A stretch of DNA of 64,000 bases, taken from contig NZ_CP084580.1 in NCBI RefSeq assembly GCF_021869765.1, positions 4,340,001-4,404,000 on the forward strand. Direction: 5' to 3'. Positions within the stretch are counted from its first letter, which is position 1. The number at the start of each line of letters is the position of its first letter. The notes below the pieces were generated by a model. It was not told the origin of the DNA. It saw nothing but the letters and a program-made list of their open reading frames with translations, and did no database searches. Of this stretch, positions 42,918-50,693 are shown piece by piece. A program made the position numbers and the translations under genes. Source of the stretch: Chryseobacterium sp. MEBOG06 (GTDB lineage: Bacteria > Bacteroidota > Bacteroidia > Flavobacteriales > Weeksellaceae).

Positions 42918-44245
42918 TAGTTTCCTCTCATTCGGTTAAACTCATTGATCACTTCATGATGGCTTACGGTCTTATCTTTAAAATAGGCAACAAAGTGCTG
43001 TTTTTCTTCTTCTGTAGCGCCCAGTTGGTTCAAAATATTCAATAAGTGCATTTTCATGTGACCTTTCTGAATTCCCGTAGTGACTAAAGAACGTAATGCT
43101 CCAAAATTCTGAGCCAATCCTGAAACGGCGAGAATACTCATTAATTCTTGTGCAGAAGGTTTTCCTAATAATGCCAGAGAGAATTTTACCAAAGGATGAA
43201 GATTGGTCAGCCCTCCTACTACTCCTACAGAGATCGGGAGATCAATCCAGAATCTGAAAACACCATTGTCAGTTGTACAATGCGTCAGAGATCTGTATTG
43301 TCCGTCTCTGGCAGCATAAGCATGAGCACAGGCTTCAGTAGCTCTGAAGTCATTTCCTGTAGCAATCACTACAGCGTCTACACCGTTCATCACTCCTTTA
43401 TTGTGAGTAGTTGCACGGTAAGGTTCAATTTCGGCAATGGTAACCGCCTGTTTGAACTTGGATGCAAATTCTTCAGGAGAAATTCCGCTGTCATCTTTTA
43501 AATCTTCCATTTTACAGGAAACCTCAGCTCTCACGATACAGTCAGGTGTAAAGTTGGAAAGAATATTCATTACGATCTGTAAAGAGTTCTTTTCATCCTG
43601 TGTAAAATCTTCGCTGGTTGCCACTTCCTGTCTCAATGTTTTTCCAAACTGTTCAAGACACGAATTGATAAAGTTTGCGCCCATAGAATCTACGGTATCG
43701 AAGCTTGCTTTCAACTGGTAATAATTCGGCATATCTGCAGTCTTATCCACCAGACTTATATTTAAAATACCTCCTCCACGTTTTCTCATGTTGGATGTAA
43801 TATCTTCTGTAGCTTCAAGCAGTTTTTTCTTTAGGCTGAAATTAAAGAAATGTAAAAGTTTGTGAGATTCTACATTGAATATAAAATGGGTATGCCCTAG
43901 CTTTTCTGTATTGATGATTGTTGTTTTAAAACCGCCTTTATCAATCCAGAATTTTGCAGCTTTCGAAGCAGCTGCTACTACTGAACTTTCTTCAACTGCC
44001 ATGGGAAGTGCCAATAGCTTTCCGTCAATCAAAAAGTTTGGAGCAATTCCGTAGGGCATATAAAAATTGGAGATGGTATTTTCAGAAAATTCGTCGTGAA
44101 GTTTCTGAAGGTCTGCATCTTCGTTCCAATATTGTTTTAATATATTTTGGTATTCGTGATTTCCTTCAAGGTATTCGTTTACGAGCCAGTCGATTTTCCC
44201 CTGTTTTGGAAGCTTGGAAAACCCTTCGATTGGTTTATGATTCAT
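42917..44245 (-). CDS. Hydroxymethylglutaryl-CoA reductase (class II)
   Basis: Produces mevalonate from HMG-CoA for isoprenoid synthesis; class II enzymes of this type usually prefer NADH or are degradative, but this phylum uses the mevalonate route. About 442 residues from the ATG at 44245 (MNHKPIEGFSKLPKQGKIDWL); an upstream ATG at 44326 would add 27 atypical residues. Motifs include NFLIDGKLLALPMAVEESSVVAAAS, DSMGANFINSCLE, ATTHNKGVMNGVDAVVIATGNDFRA and the C-terminal GVVGGLTNLHP. It heads a tightly packed minus-strand operon reaching 40580. Confidence 0.95.
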   Translation of the reverse strand: MNHKPIEGFSKLPKQGKIDWLVNEYLEGNHEYQNILKQYWNEDADLQKLHDEFSENTISNFYMPYGIAPNFLIDGKLLALPMAVEESSVVAAASKAAKFWIDKGGFKTTIINTEKLGHTHFIFNVESHKLLHFFNFSLKKKLLEATEDITSNMRKRGGGILNISLVDKTADMPNYYQLKASFDTVDSMGANFINSCLEQFGKTLRQEVATSEDFTQDEKNSLQIVMNILSNFTPDCIVRAEVSCKMEDLKDDSGISPEEFASKFKQAVTIAEIEPYRATTHNKGVMNGVDAVVIATGNDFRATEACAHAYAARDGQYRSLTHCTTDNGVFRFWIDLPISVGVVGGLTNLHPLVKFSLALLGKPSAQELMSILAVSGLAQNFGALRSLVTTGIQKGHMKMHLLNILNQLGATEEEKQHFVAYFKDKTVSHHEVINEFNRMRGN

Positions 44246-44319
44246 AATATAAACTTTAATGAGCCGTAAATATAATGATTTTGAGGGGCTTTTTTGTTGA
44301 TAACTTCTATGAAAAAAGA

Positions 44320-44350
44320 TTGACATTTATCAATTTTGGAACTAAATTTG
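44320..44350 (+). promoter_or_regulatory. Promoter of the radical SAM gene
   Basis: TTG (44320-44322) and TAAATTTG (44343-44350) are 20 bp apart, as in Bacteroidota promoters. The start codon is 50 bp downstream. Confidence 0.55.
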
Positions 44351-44400
44351 AACACTATTTAATTAAAGTCCGATACAAATAATATCAATTCTTAAGAAAT

Positions 44401-45660
44401 ATGAATTTTGAACGCCTGAAAGAAAAGCTCGAAATCCTTGCCGATGCAGCGAAATATGATGTTTCCTGCTCTTCCAGCGGAGGGACCAGAAAAAATAAAA
44501 AAGGGGCTTTAGGAGACAGTTCCGTAAGCGGAATTTGTCATACCTATACGGAAGACGGAAGATGTGTTTCTCTTCTTAAAATTCTATTGACCAACCATTG
44601 TATCTATGATTGTGCTTACTGTGTTTCCAGAAGTTCAAATGATATTAAAAGAGCAGCTTTTACAGTTGAAGAAGTGGTAGATCTTACAATTAATTTTTAC
44701 CGTAGAAATTATATTGAAGGCTTGTTTTTAAGCTCAGGAATTTTCAAAAATGCAGATACCACTATGGAACGGCTCGTAAGAGTAGCCAAAAAGCTGCGTG
44801 TGGAAGAGAATTTTAATGGCTATATTCATTTGAAATCTATTCCAGGGGCAAGCGACGAGCTGATGCAGGAAGCTGCACTATATGCAGACCGATTATCTGT
44901 AAATATTGAAATTCCAACGGAAAGCGGATTAAAATTGTTAGCTCCTGAGAAAAACAGACAGGATATGATCAACCCGATGCGCTACATTCAGAAAGGAATC
45001 ACCCAATATCAGGACGAGAAAAAAGTTTTGAAAAAAGTTCCCAAGTTTGCTCCGGCAGGACAGTCTACACAGATGATTGTAGGAGCCACTAACGAAAATG
45101 ATCTGCAGATCATCAAAGTTGCCGATCATTTTTATAAAAATTTTAATCTGAAAAGGGTGTATTATTCCGGTTATGTTCCTGTTTTAGAAGATAAAAGACT
45201 GCCTTCTTTAACTACCGAGGTACCTATGCTTCGTGAAAACCGTTTGTATCAGTCGGATTGGCTGATGAGATTTTATGGTTTTAAAGCGGAAGAAATCTTA
45301 GATCCAAACGTTCCTTTTCTTGATCTGGAAGTAGATCCGAAATTAAGCTGGGCTCTACGGAATTTGCATCACTTTCCGATCAACCTTCAGACTGCGGATT
45401 ATCAGATGATTTTAAGAATCCCGGGAATAGGAGTAAAATCTGCCCAGAAGATTATCAGTGCAAGAAGGTTTCAGATTTTAACGATGGATCACCTCAAAAA
45501 ACTGGGAGCAGCAGTGAACCGGGCTAAATATTTTATTGATTTTAACACCGGAAATGCTTATCTGAAATATCTGACGGATAAAAACTTTAGAAAACTGCTT
45601 GTAGGGGGAAGCTCTTCCAAGTTTCACAATCAATTTTCTCAGCAGTTGAGTTTGTTTTGA
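44401..45660 (+). CDS. Radical SAM DNA modification/repair protein (TIGR03916 type)
   Basis: A 419-residue protein. The iron-sulfur motif is NHCIYDCAYCVSR (Cys67, Cys71, Cys74), inside a radical SAM barrel. The C-terminal third has a helix-hairpin-helix (LRIPGIGVKSAQKIISAR, about 335-352), a DNA-binding element. This matches the putative DNA-repair radical SAM proteins that normally sit next to a uracil-DNA-glycosylase-linked TIGR03915 gene. Here that partner is 1.5 kb downstream (47134), behind an HxlR-pirin pair. The substrate is not known. Confidence 0.9.
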   Translation: MNFERLKEKLEILADAAKYDVSCSSSGGTRKNKKGALGDSSVSGICHTYTEDGRCVSLLKILLTNHCIYDCAYCVSRSSNDIKRAAFTVEEVVDLTINFYRRNYIEGLFLSSGIFKNADTTMERLVRVAKKLRVEENFNGYIHLKSIPGASDELMQEAALYADRLSVNIEIPTESGLKLLAPEKNRQDMINPMRYIQKGITQYQDEKKVLKKVPKFAPAGQSTQMIVGATNENDLQIIKVADHFYKNFNLKRVYYSGYVPVLEDKRLPSLTTEVPMLRENRLYQSDWLMRFYGFKAEEILDPNVPFLDLEVDPKLSWALRNLHHFPINLQTADYQMILRIPGIGVKSAQKIISARRFQILTMDHLKKLGAAVNRAKYFIDFNTGNAYLKYLTDKNFRKLLVGGSSSKFHNQFSQQLSLF

Positions 45661-45700
45661 TTATAATCCGGAAAAATACAGAGCTCGGGCAGGGATGATA

Positions 45701-46066
45701 TTATTTATGGTATTCGGAATTGTCTTCCTGCATTTCCCTAATCGTTTTTTCTCTATGGCTTTCACCCCATTTTTCCATGGAAGTCAGTACTTCCTGTAAG
45801 CTTTTACTGTACGGAGTAAGTTCATATTCCACCGTAACAGGCTTCGTATCAAGAACCGTCCTGCTTACAAGACCATTGACTTCCAGCTCCTGCAATTCTT
45901 TAGATAAGATACGGGGCGTAATCCCCACTTCACGGGATAATTCTCCAAACCTCCTTTTCCCACTCATCAGAACTGTGACCAGTACCAATTTCCATTTGCC
46001 TCCTACCACATCCAATGTATCTTTAAGCGCACGGATAGATCTCTGACATGTTTCTTTAGTATGCAT
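45701..46066 (-). CDS. HxlR family transcriptional regulator
   Basis: A 121-residue winged-helix protein: CQRSIRALKDTLDVVGGKWKLVLVTVLMSGKRRFGELSREVGITPRILSKELQELE in pieces, with the typical VGGKWK start of HxlR. A Cys sits at residue 7, as in redox-sensing members. It is divergent from the pirin gene, and two direct repeats in the shared promoter look like its operator. Confidence 0.92.
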   Translation of the reverse strand: MHTKETCQRSIRALKDTLDVVGGKWKLVLVTVLMSGKRRFGELSREVGITPRILSKELQELEVNGLVSRTVLDTKPVTVEYELTPYSKSLQEVLTSMEKWGESHREKTIREMQEDNSEYHK

Positions 46067-46068
46067 AA

Positions 46069-46102
46069 GTATCTTTTTTGTAACTACTATCCTTTAGGTA
46101 AC
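46069..46102. promoter_or_regulatory. Two operator-like direct repeats between hxlR and pirin
   Basis: GTATCTTTTTTGTAAC (46069-46084) and CTATCCTTTAGGTAAC (46087-46102) are 16-bp repeats with an 18-bp period. Each is an imperfect GTwaC-type inverted repeat. They lie just upstream of the regulator start and are plausible HxlR dimer sites. Confidence 0.5.
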
Positions 46103-46160
46103 ACATGATAAATGTAGAGATTTTTTTTGGAAATTTGACTTATAAATAAAAGCACTTACA

Positions 46161-47024
46161 ATGATACAACGAACAATAAAATCAGTAATACAAGGGTCAT
46201 GGCGACAAGGTTTTTTAGGAAAAGGGCATAAAGCATTAAACGTATTGGAAAATATTCCTTATCAGGATTCTGATCCGTTTATTGTATTTATGGACGATGA
46301 TATGAATCTTCCGGGTGGACCTCCGGTAGGCGGCCCCCACCCCCATGCAGGAATTGAAACATTAACCCTCGTATTAAACGGTGACGAAAAAGATCTTTTA
46401 ACCGGCAGTCTTGAAATCATGAGTGCAGGAAAAGGCATTATTCATACAGAGGAAATATCAACAGAAAAAAATGTACATTACCTGCAGGTTTGGATTGTGC
46501 TGCCTCTTGATAAAAGATGGACGCAGCCAATTTTTCAAAAAATACTTTTAGAGGATGTTCCTAAGATCATCACCGATCACTATGAAATAAGAATTTATAG
46601 TGGCAGCAGCAACGGACTCACTTCTCCTGTTAAAGATTACACACCCTTCAGTTTAATAGACTATCACATGAAAAAAAATGCACATATAGTGCAGGAAATT
46701 CCGGGAGATTATAATGGTTTGATCTATGTATTAGATGGCTCTGTGAAGATTTCCGGAAGAACTGTAAAAACAGGTCAGACCGGATGGCTCAACAAAACAG
46801 GAAGTGACGAAGAGAGCCAGTTAACATTTGAGACAGGCGACCAAACAGCCCGCTTTGTACTTTATGCAGGAAAACCTCATAATGTTTCCGTGGTACAGCA
46901 CGGACCATTTGTTGCCGACAGCCCTGAAGATATCTCAAAACTCTACAGGGAATACCGTAACGGTGAAATGCCACACCTCAACGATCTTCCTGAATCTCAG
47001 AGAATACAGTATTTCAAAGAATAA
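46161..47024 (+). CDS. Pirin family bicupin protein
   Basis: A 287-residue cytoplasmic protein with two cupin domains. Domain 1 has the metal-binding histidine cluster GGPHPHAGIETLTLVL and MSAGKGIIHTEE. Domain 2 has the weaker EIPGDYNGLIYVLDG and FVLYAGKPHNVSVVQHGPF. Pirins act as quercetinase-like dioxygenases or redox sensors. Divergence from an HxlR regulator is a common arrangement and suggests inducible expression, perhaps by quinones or electrophiles. Confidence 0.92.
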   Translation: MIQRTIKSVIQGSWRQGFLGKGHKALNVLENIPYQDSDPFIVFMDDDMNLPGGPPVGGPHPHAGIETLTLVLNGDEKDLLTGSLEIMSAGKGIIHTEEISTEKNVHYLQVWIVLPLDKRWTQPIFQKILLEDVPKIITDHYEIRIYSGSSNGLTSPVKDYTPFSLIDYHMKKNAHIVQEIPGDYNGLIYVLDGSVKISGRTVKTGQTGWLNKTGSDEESQLTFETGDQTARFVLYAGKPHNVSVVQHGPFVADSPEDISKLYREYRNGEMPHLNDLPESQRIQYFKE

Positions 47025-47049
47025 AAAAGAACAGAGCAATTTTATTTTA

Positions 47050-47088
47050 AAAAAAGACACTCACTCAGTTTTAGTGGGTGTCTTTTTT
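47050..47088 (+). terminator. Terminator of the pirin gene
   Basis: AAAAAAGACACTCACT / AGTGGGTGTCTTTTTT stem with a T tail, 25 bp after the stop. Confidence 0.8.
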
Positions 47089-47091
47089 CGT

Positions 47092-47099
47092 TATTTTTG
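47092..47099 (+). promoter_or_regulatory. -7 promoter box of the TIGR03915-type gene
   Basis: TATTTTTG, matching TAnnTTTG, 34 bp before the ATG at 47134 and directly after the pirin terminator, so the gene is expressed separately. Confidence 0.45.
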
Positions 47100-47133
47100 T
47101 ACATAATGCACCTTCGCTACCAAAAAAAGAATT

Positions 47134-47892
47134 ATGATTACAATGATTTATGACGGAAGTTTTGACGGAATTTTAACCGCGGTATTCGAAGTTTTTGAAT
47201 ATCGTTATAAAGAGGTTGAAATATTCAGAAAATCGCATTTTCACCAGAAGAATATTTTCGCTGAAATTCACGAAGTAGTTACGCAGAATGATAAATCGGA
47301 AAGAGTTTTAAATAAACTCGAAGACAATATAGGTAAATCAGGAATTCATAAGTTACTTAAGGTTTTCTTATCAGAAGAAGCGGAGTCAGAACAACTTATT
47401 TTGTCGGCTGTACAACAATCCATAAAACACCCGATGGAAAATATACTTGAAAATTATGCCGACCGTGATATTTTAAAAATATCAAAAATCTGCAAATCTG
47501 TAGATCGTGAAAGACACCGGATGACTGCTTTTGTCCGTTTTGAAAAAATGCTGGATGGCGTTTTCTTTGCGAAAATAGATCCGGATTTTGATGTACTTCC
47601 ACTGATCAGAAAACATTTTAAAGACCGCTACCAGGATCAGAAATGGATGATCTACGATTTGCGAAGAAACTATGGTATTCTTTATGATCTGGAAAACTGC
47701 GATTTCTTCTACCCTGATGAGAAATTGGACCTCAATAAATATCATGAGAAATTTCATGATGATGAAAACCGTTACCAAACCCTTTGGCAGAGATATTTTA
47801 CCAAAACCAATATTGTTGAAAGGAAAAATCTTAAACTTCATATTCAACATGTCCCGAAAAGATATTGGAAGTACCTGACCGAAAAGTGGTAA
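47134..47892 (+). CDS. TIGR03915-type DNA repair protein, partner of the radical SAM protein
   Basis: A 252-residue protein. The N-terminus MIYDGSFDGILTAVFEVFEYR and the middle RERHRMTAFVRFEKMLDGVFFAKIDPDFDVLPLIRKHFKDRYQDQKWMIYD in pieces match my recollection of the DUF4130/TIGR03915 family. This family is found with radical SAM proteins such as 44401-45660 and is sometimes fused to a uracil-DNA glycosylase. No glycosylase domain is present here. The tail KRYWKYLTEKW is typical. The biochemical role is not established. It ends just before the DnaA-box array. Confidence 0.85.
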   Translation: MITMIYDGSFDGILTAVFEVFEYRYKEVEIFRKSHFHQKNIFAEIHEVVTQNDKSERVLNKLEDNIGKSGIHKLLKVFLSEEAESEQLILSAVQQSIKHPMENILENYADRDILKISKICKSVDRERHRMTAFVRFEKMLDGVFFAKIDPDFDVLPLIRKHFKDRYQDQKWMIYDLRRNYGILYDLENCDFFYPDEKLDLNKYHEKFHDDENRYQTLWQRYFTKTNIVERKNLKLHIQHVPKRYWKYLTEKW

Positions 47893-48730
47893 GCTTTTTC
47901 ATTTACAACATATTGACTATCATATACAATGAAATCAACATTTTCACTTTGTGGATAACTTTGTCAGTTATTTGGCTAACAAAAATTCATGCTCAGCACT
48001 TCTGCGAGGACTTCTAATTAAAAAACTCATTAATAGTTATTTACAGTAAAAAACAAATCAGCACTCTGATATTGTGGATAACTTTTTTAACCATAAATGA
48101 TAATACTCTATGTAGATCTTCTTCTCATATGGATGGCATCCGTGTCCTATTTTTATTAGATCTTCGAAATTTCAAGGATCTGCCGGGATCCAATTCTAAT
48201 TTCCACTTTGTGGATAACTTTTTCAATAACCTAAAAATAAAAATCCACGATAAGCCCCTTCAAATGTAACTTTCATACTACACTAATGATCAAGTATTTA
48301 TAATCACACAAAATCAACAATCTGACTTTGTGGATAACTTTTACAATTACAGACACCATAAGTCTCATAAATTTTCACACCCTATATATTGTATGTTGTA
48401 CTCTTTCTAATTTTTTATTTCATTTGGAAAATTAGGAGGGAAACTAATCAGCATTTCCATATTGTGGATAACTTTTTAAGTTAGATAAGAAACAAAAATT
48501 CACGCCAAAGCCTTTGAGAAGAAACTTCATTAACTTTTTAAATTACAACTACTTCGGCTAAAAAATAAATCAACATTTTGATATTGTGGATAACTTTTTT
48601 AACTAAGTATTATAGAGATTTGAAAAGATTCTTACGTCAAATCCTTTATTGAAGGGATTCATATTCAATTTTTCTCCGGTCCAAAATTCGGATAGAAAAT
48701 GAACCGGCAAGTTTGTTTTGTGGATAACTT
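47893..48730. other. oriC: Probable replication origin: seven perfect DnaA boxes
   Basis: A gene-free, A/T-rich stretch containing TGTGGATAA (reverse complement of DnaA box TTATCCACA) at 47950-47958, 48073-48081, 48209-48217, 48329-48337, 48463-48471, 48585-48593 and 48719-48727. All seven are perfect and in the same orientation. Each lies in the 14-mer TTGTGGATAACTTT. Such a cluster of consensus boxes is the classical mark of a bacterial chromosomal origin. dnaA, dnaN and gyrB are not nearby, but in Bacteroidota the origin is often away from dnaA. No gene frame in this stretch is credible. A long A/T segment between the fourth and fifth boxes (about 48,380-48,440) could be the unwinding region. 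Confidence 0.78.
47920..48730 (+). repeat. Higher-order repeat units of about 256 bp carrying the DnaA boxes
   Basis: Spacing between box starts is 123, 136, 120, 134, 122 and 134 bp, so pairs repeat every 254-259 bp. Blocks beyond the box are also shared. AATCAACA or AATCAGCA precedes most boxes. A second block, AAAAATTCA(C/T)GC or AAAAATCCACG, follows the first, third and fifth boxes, with CTTCATTA- or CTTTCATA-like text after it. The array looks like diverged tandem duplication with box sequence held constant. Confidence 0.7.
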
Positions 48731-49531
48731 TTATTTGCTGATGGTTCGTAAAGCTTTTTTTACAATATACTGGGTTTCTTTTGCTGGGTTTTCTTTAAGC
48801 CATTCATCACAAATTTCTATGACAAACTCAGGTTTTGACTTACCGGCATCATTAAGCCAATTTCCTACACTATCCTGCACATATCTGGATGAATCAGATT
48901 GTAGTGGCTCCAGAATTTCTAATCCTAATCCCGGATTTTGTTTCAATTCCGCTATATGTTCACACCAGACCCCTCTTGGTCTTGTTGACTCGCTGGCAAA
49001 ACGCCTTATATTTTCATTTTCATGAGTGGCCCATTCAGATAAGATGGAGATAGCTTCGGCAAGATTTTCTGAAATGTCAGGACGTACTGTCATCCAGCAA
49101 ATTTCCCTTACTCCAAAATGAGTATCTGAAGCAAAAGCACGGATTTTATTTAATTTTTCTCCGATATTCAGATTCTTGTTTCTTCCCACAGCATACGCAG
49201 CCCAGCAGCGTACCAGATCTGACTGATGGGTTGAAATCTCTGATAAAAAAGCCTGATCATGATTTTCGACTGCCAGATTGAGTAGTCCTACTCCAATGGC
49301 TTCGTTGATGCTGTTAACCGTTTGCTTTTTAAGCTGATCTATATTTTCTAAAACTGCCTTCAGATATTTTGTACGGTTTTTCTGCAGAAGCAGACTTTCC
49401 AGTAAAATCTTTTGATCTACTGCCAGCCATTCTGTAAGATTAGCCGTCTCCAGTCTGCCTTGGTTCAGCTGCTTTAAAATGTCTGCAGGAATATCTTTGA
49501 TGGAGCCCGCTCCTTTTCGTTTTTCCGTCAT
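48731..49531 (-). CDS. DNA alkylation repair protein, AlkC/AlkD-like HEAT-repeat type
   Basis: A 266-residue all-helical protein. The C-terminal half reads as HEAT repeats, with FASESTRPRGVWCEHI and LGLEILEPLQSDSSRYVQDSVGNWLNDAGKSKPEFV, sequences I associate with COG4335 alkylpurine DNA glycosylases. These remove N3- or N7-alkylated purines without flipping the base. Its stop is 3 bp from the last DnaA box. Its start overlaps the stop of the peroxiredoxin-like gene by 4 bp, so they are co-translated. Confidence 0.82.
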   Translation of the reverse strand: MTEKRKGAGSIKDIPADILKQLNQGRLETANLTEWLAVDQKILLESLLLQKNRTKYLKAVLENIDQLKKQTVNSINEAIGVGLLNLAVENHDQAFLSEISTHQSDLVRCWAAYAVGRNKNLNIGEKLNKIRAFASDTHFGVREICWMTVRPDISENLAEAISILSEWATHENENIRRFASESTRPRGVWCEHIAELKQNPGLGLEILEPLQSDSSRYVQDSVGNWLNDAGKSKPEFVIEICDEWLKENPAKETQYIVKKALRTISK

Positions 49532-50166
49532 AACGCCTGTAATAATTTTTCCATATCTACTCTGTTCATGTAATTCGCGTCTAAAAACTTATAGGTGACG
49601 ACTCTGTCTTTATCTACCACAAATATAGCAGGAACCGGCAAGGTGTTGTTTTCATTTTTATTATAATCAGAAAGGTTAATTCCAAGGTCCTGATAACAAG
49701 GAATGACAAAATCCTGTAATTGGAATACAATTCCCAGTTTTTCAGCAAAAGCATTATTAAAATCTGTAAGTACTTCAAATTCCAATTTATTTCTTTCAGC
49801 CATTGTTAATGAATGACCCGGACTTTGTGGAGAAATAGCCACCAAAACAGTATTTTTATTACTTATTCCGGGAAGATTCTTCTGCAAAAAATTCAATTCC
49901 AGATTACAGTAAGGACACCAGCCGCCTCTGTAAAACACTAAAATCATTTTATGCTTTTTAAGAATTTCCGAAGAATCTATCATTTCACCATATGCATTGG
50001 GTAAAGAAAACTCAGGGATCTTCTCCCCTATCTGAATGCTTTTTTGTTCAATACTTTTTGTTTTCAGATCTTGTATAGATTGCCCAAATACTTTTAAGGT
50101 TTCCTGGGTAAGCTGTGGAAACAATTCACTATTCAATTTCTCAATCTGCATTGACAGTGTATTCAT
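49528..50166 (-). CDS. Peroxiredoxin-like thioredoxin-fold protein
   Basis: A 212-residue AhpC/TSA-superfamily protein. An N-terminal helical region (1-45) is followed by the Prx-like fold: IGEKIPEFSLPNAYGEMIDSSEI, then FYRGGWCPYCNLELNFLQ with Cys84 and Cys87, a CxxC in place of the usual PxxxTxxC. FVVDKDRVVTYKFLD completes the fold. The pair suggests thiol oxidoreductase or peroxidase activity. It is divergent from an HxlR regulator and starts an operon with the alkylation repair gene, so a stress-inducible role is likely. Confidence 0.87.
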   Translation of the reverse strand: MNTLSMQIEKLNSELFPQLTQETLKVFGQSIQDLKTKSIEQKSIQIGEKIPEFSLPNAYGEMIDSSEILKKHKMILVFYRGGWCPYCNLELNFLQKNLPGISNKNTVLVAISPQSPGHSLTMAERNKLEFEVLTDFNNAFAEKLGIVFQLQDFVIPCYQDLGINLSDYNKNENNTLPVPAIFVVDKDRVVTYKFLDANYMNRVDMEKLLQAL

Positions 50167-50184
50167 TGCTTTTTAATTTATTAT

Positions 50185-50242
50185 TTTTACAAAGGTGTAA
50201 AAGCCTTTATAAATGGGCAATACCGCATATTTTTCGCCCATA
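50185..50242. promoter_or_regulatory. Operator-like palindromes between the peroxiredoxin-like and HxlR genes
   Basis: TTTTACAAAGGTGTAAAA (50185-50202) is a perfect 7-bp inverted repeat with a 4-bp centre. TGGGC and GCCCA (about 50214-50242) form a second, wider pair. The first covers a near -7 box (CACCTTTG) on the minus strand, so binding there would block the peroxiredoxin-like operon. Confidence 0.5.
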
Positions 50243-50262
50243 GGGATAAAAAAGTCAATTTT

Positions 50263-50613
50263 ATGGAAACAAAGGGAAGAGCCGGAGAAAATAAAATCTG
50301 TCCGTTGGAAGTCGCCGTTAACAGCATCAGTGGAAAATGGAAAATTCCTATTGTATGGCAGATTAATGAAGGAAAAAAACGTCCCAGTGAATTTCTCCGC
50401 GGAATTGCTAAAGTTGACCGTCGGGTTCTTAATCAGCAATTAACTGAAATGGTGAAAGATGGAATCCTAGCGAAACATTCTTATAATGAACTTCCTCCAA
50501 GAGTAGAATATACACTTACTGAACTGGGAGAAAAACTGGTAAAAATTCTCTGGCATCTGAATGATTGGGGGAAGTTACTTCTTCCCGAATCCGAAGTGCA
50601 GGAAGAGAAGTAA
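50263..50613 (+). CDS. HxlR family transcriptional regulator
   Basis: A 116-residue winged-helix protein: GENKICPLEVAVNSISGKWKIPIVWQINEGKKRPSEFLRGIAKVDRRVLNQQLTEMVKDGIL in pieces. Its single Cys at residue 13 (KICPLE) is the conserved N-terminal cysteine used in redox or electrophile sensing by many HxlR proteins. It is divergent from the peroxiredoxin-like operon. Confidence 0.92.
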   Translation: METKGRAGENKICPLEVAVNSISGKWKIPIVWQINEGKKRPSEFLRGIAKVDRRVLNQQLTEMVKDGILAKHSYNELPPRVEYTLTELGEKLVKILWHLNDWGKLLLPESEVQEEK

Positions 50614-50693
50614 ACAGGTTTCTCTATTGATTCACATAATCCTGACCTATCTATTACAAAAATGCTCATATTTGTAATAGAATCAAATACAAT

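Noticed and set aside
48072..48269. 65-residue plus-strand frame in the origin stretch
   Set aside because: Its start codon is the TTG of a DnaA box, it has no family resemblance and it overlaps two boxes.
47940..48730. CRISPR-like array from the regular 122-135 bp repeats
   Set aside because: The shared core is only 14 bp, spacing is over 100 bp and alternating, there are no cas genes, and the core is a textbook DnaA box.
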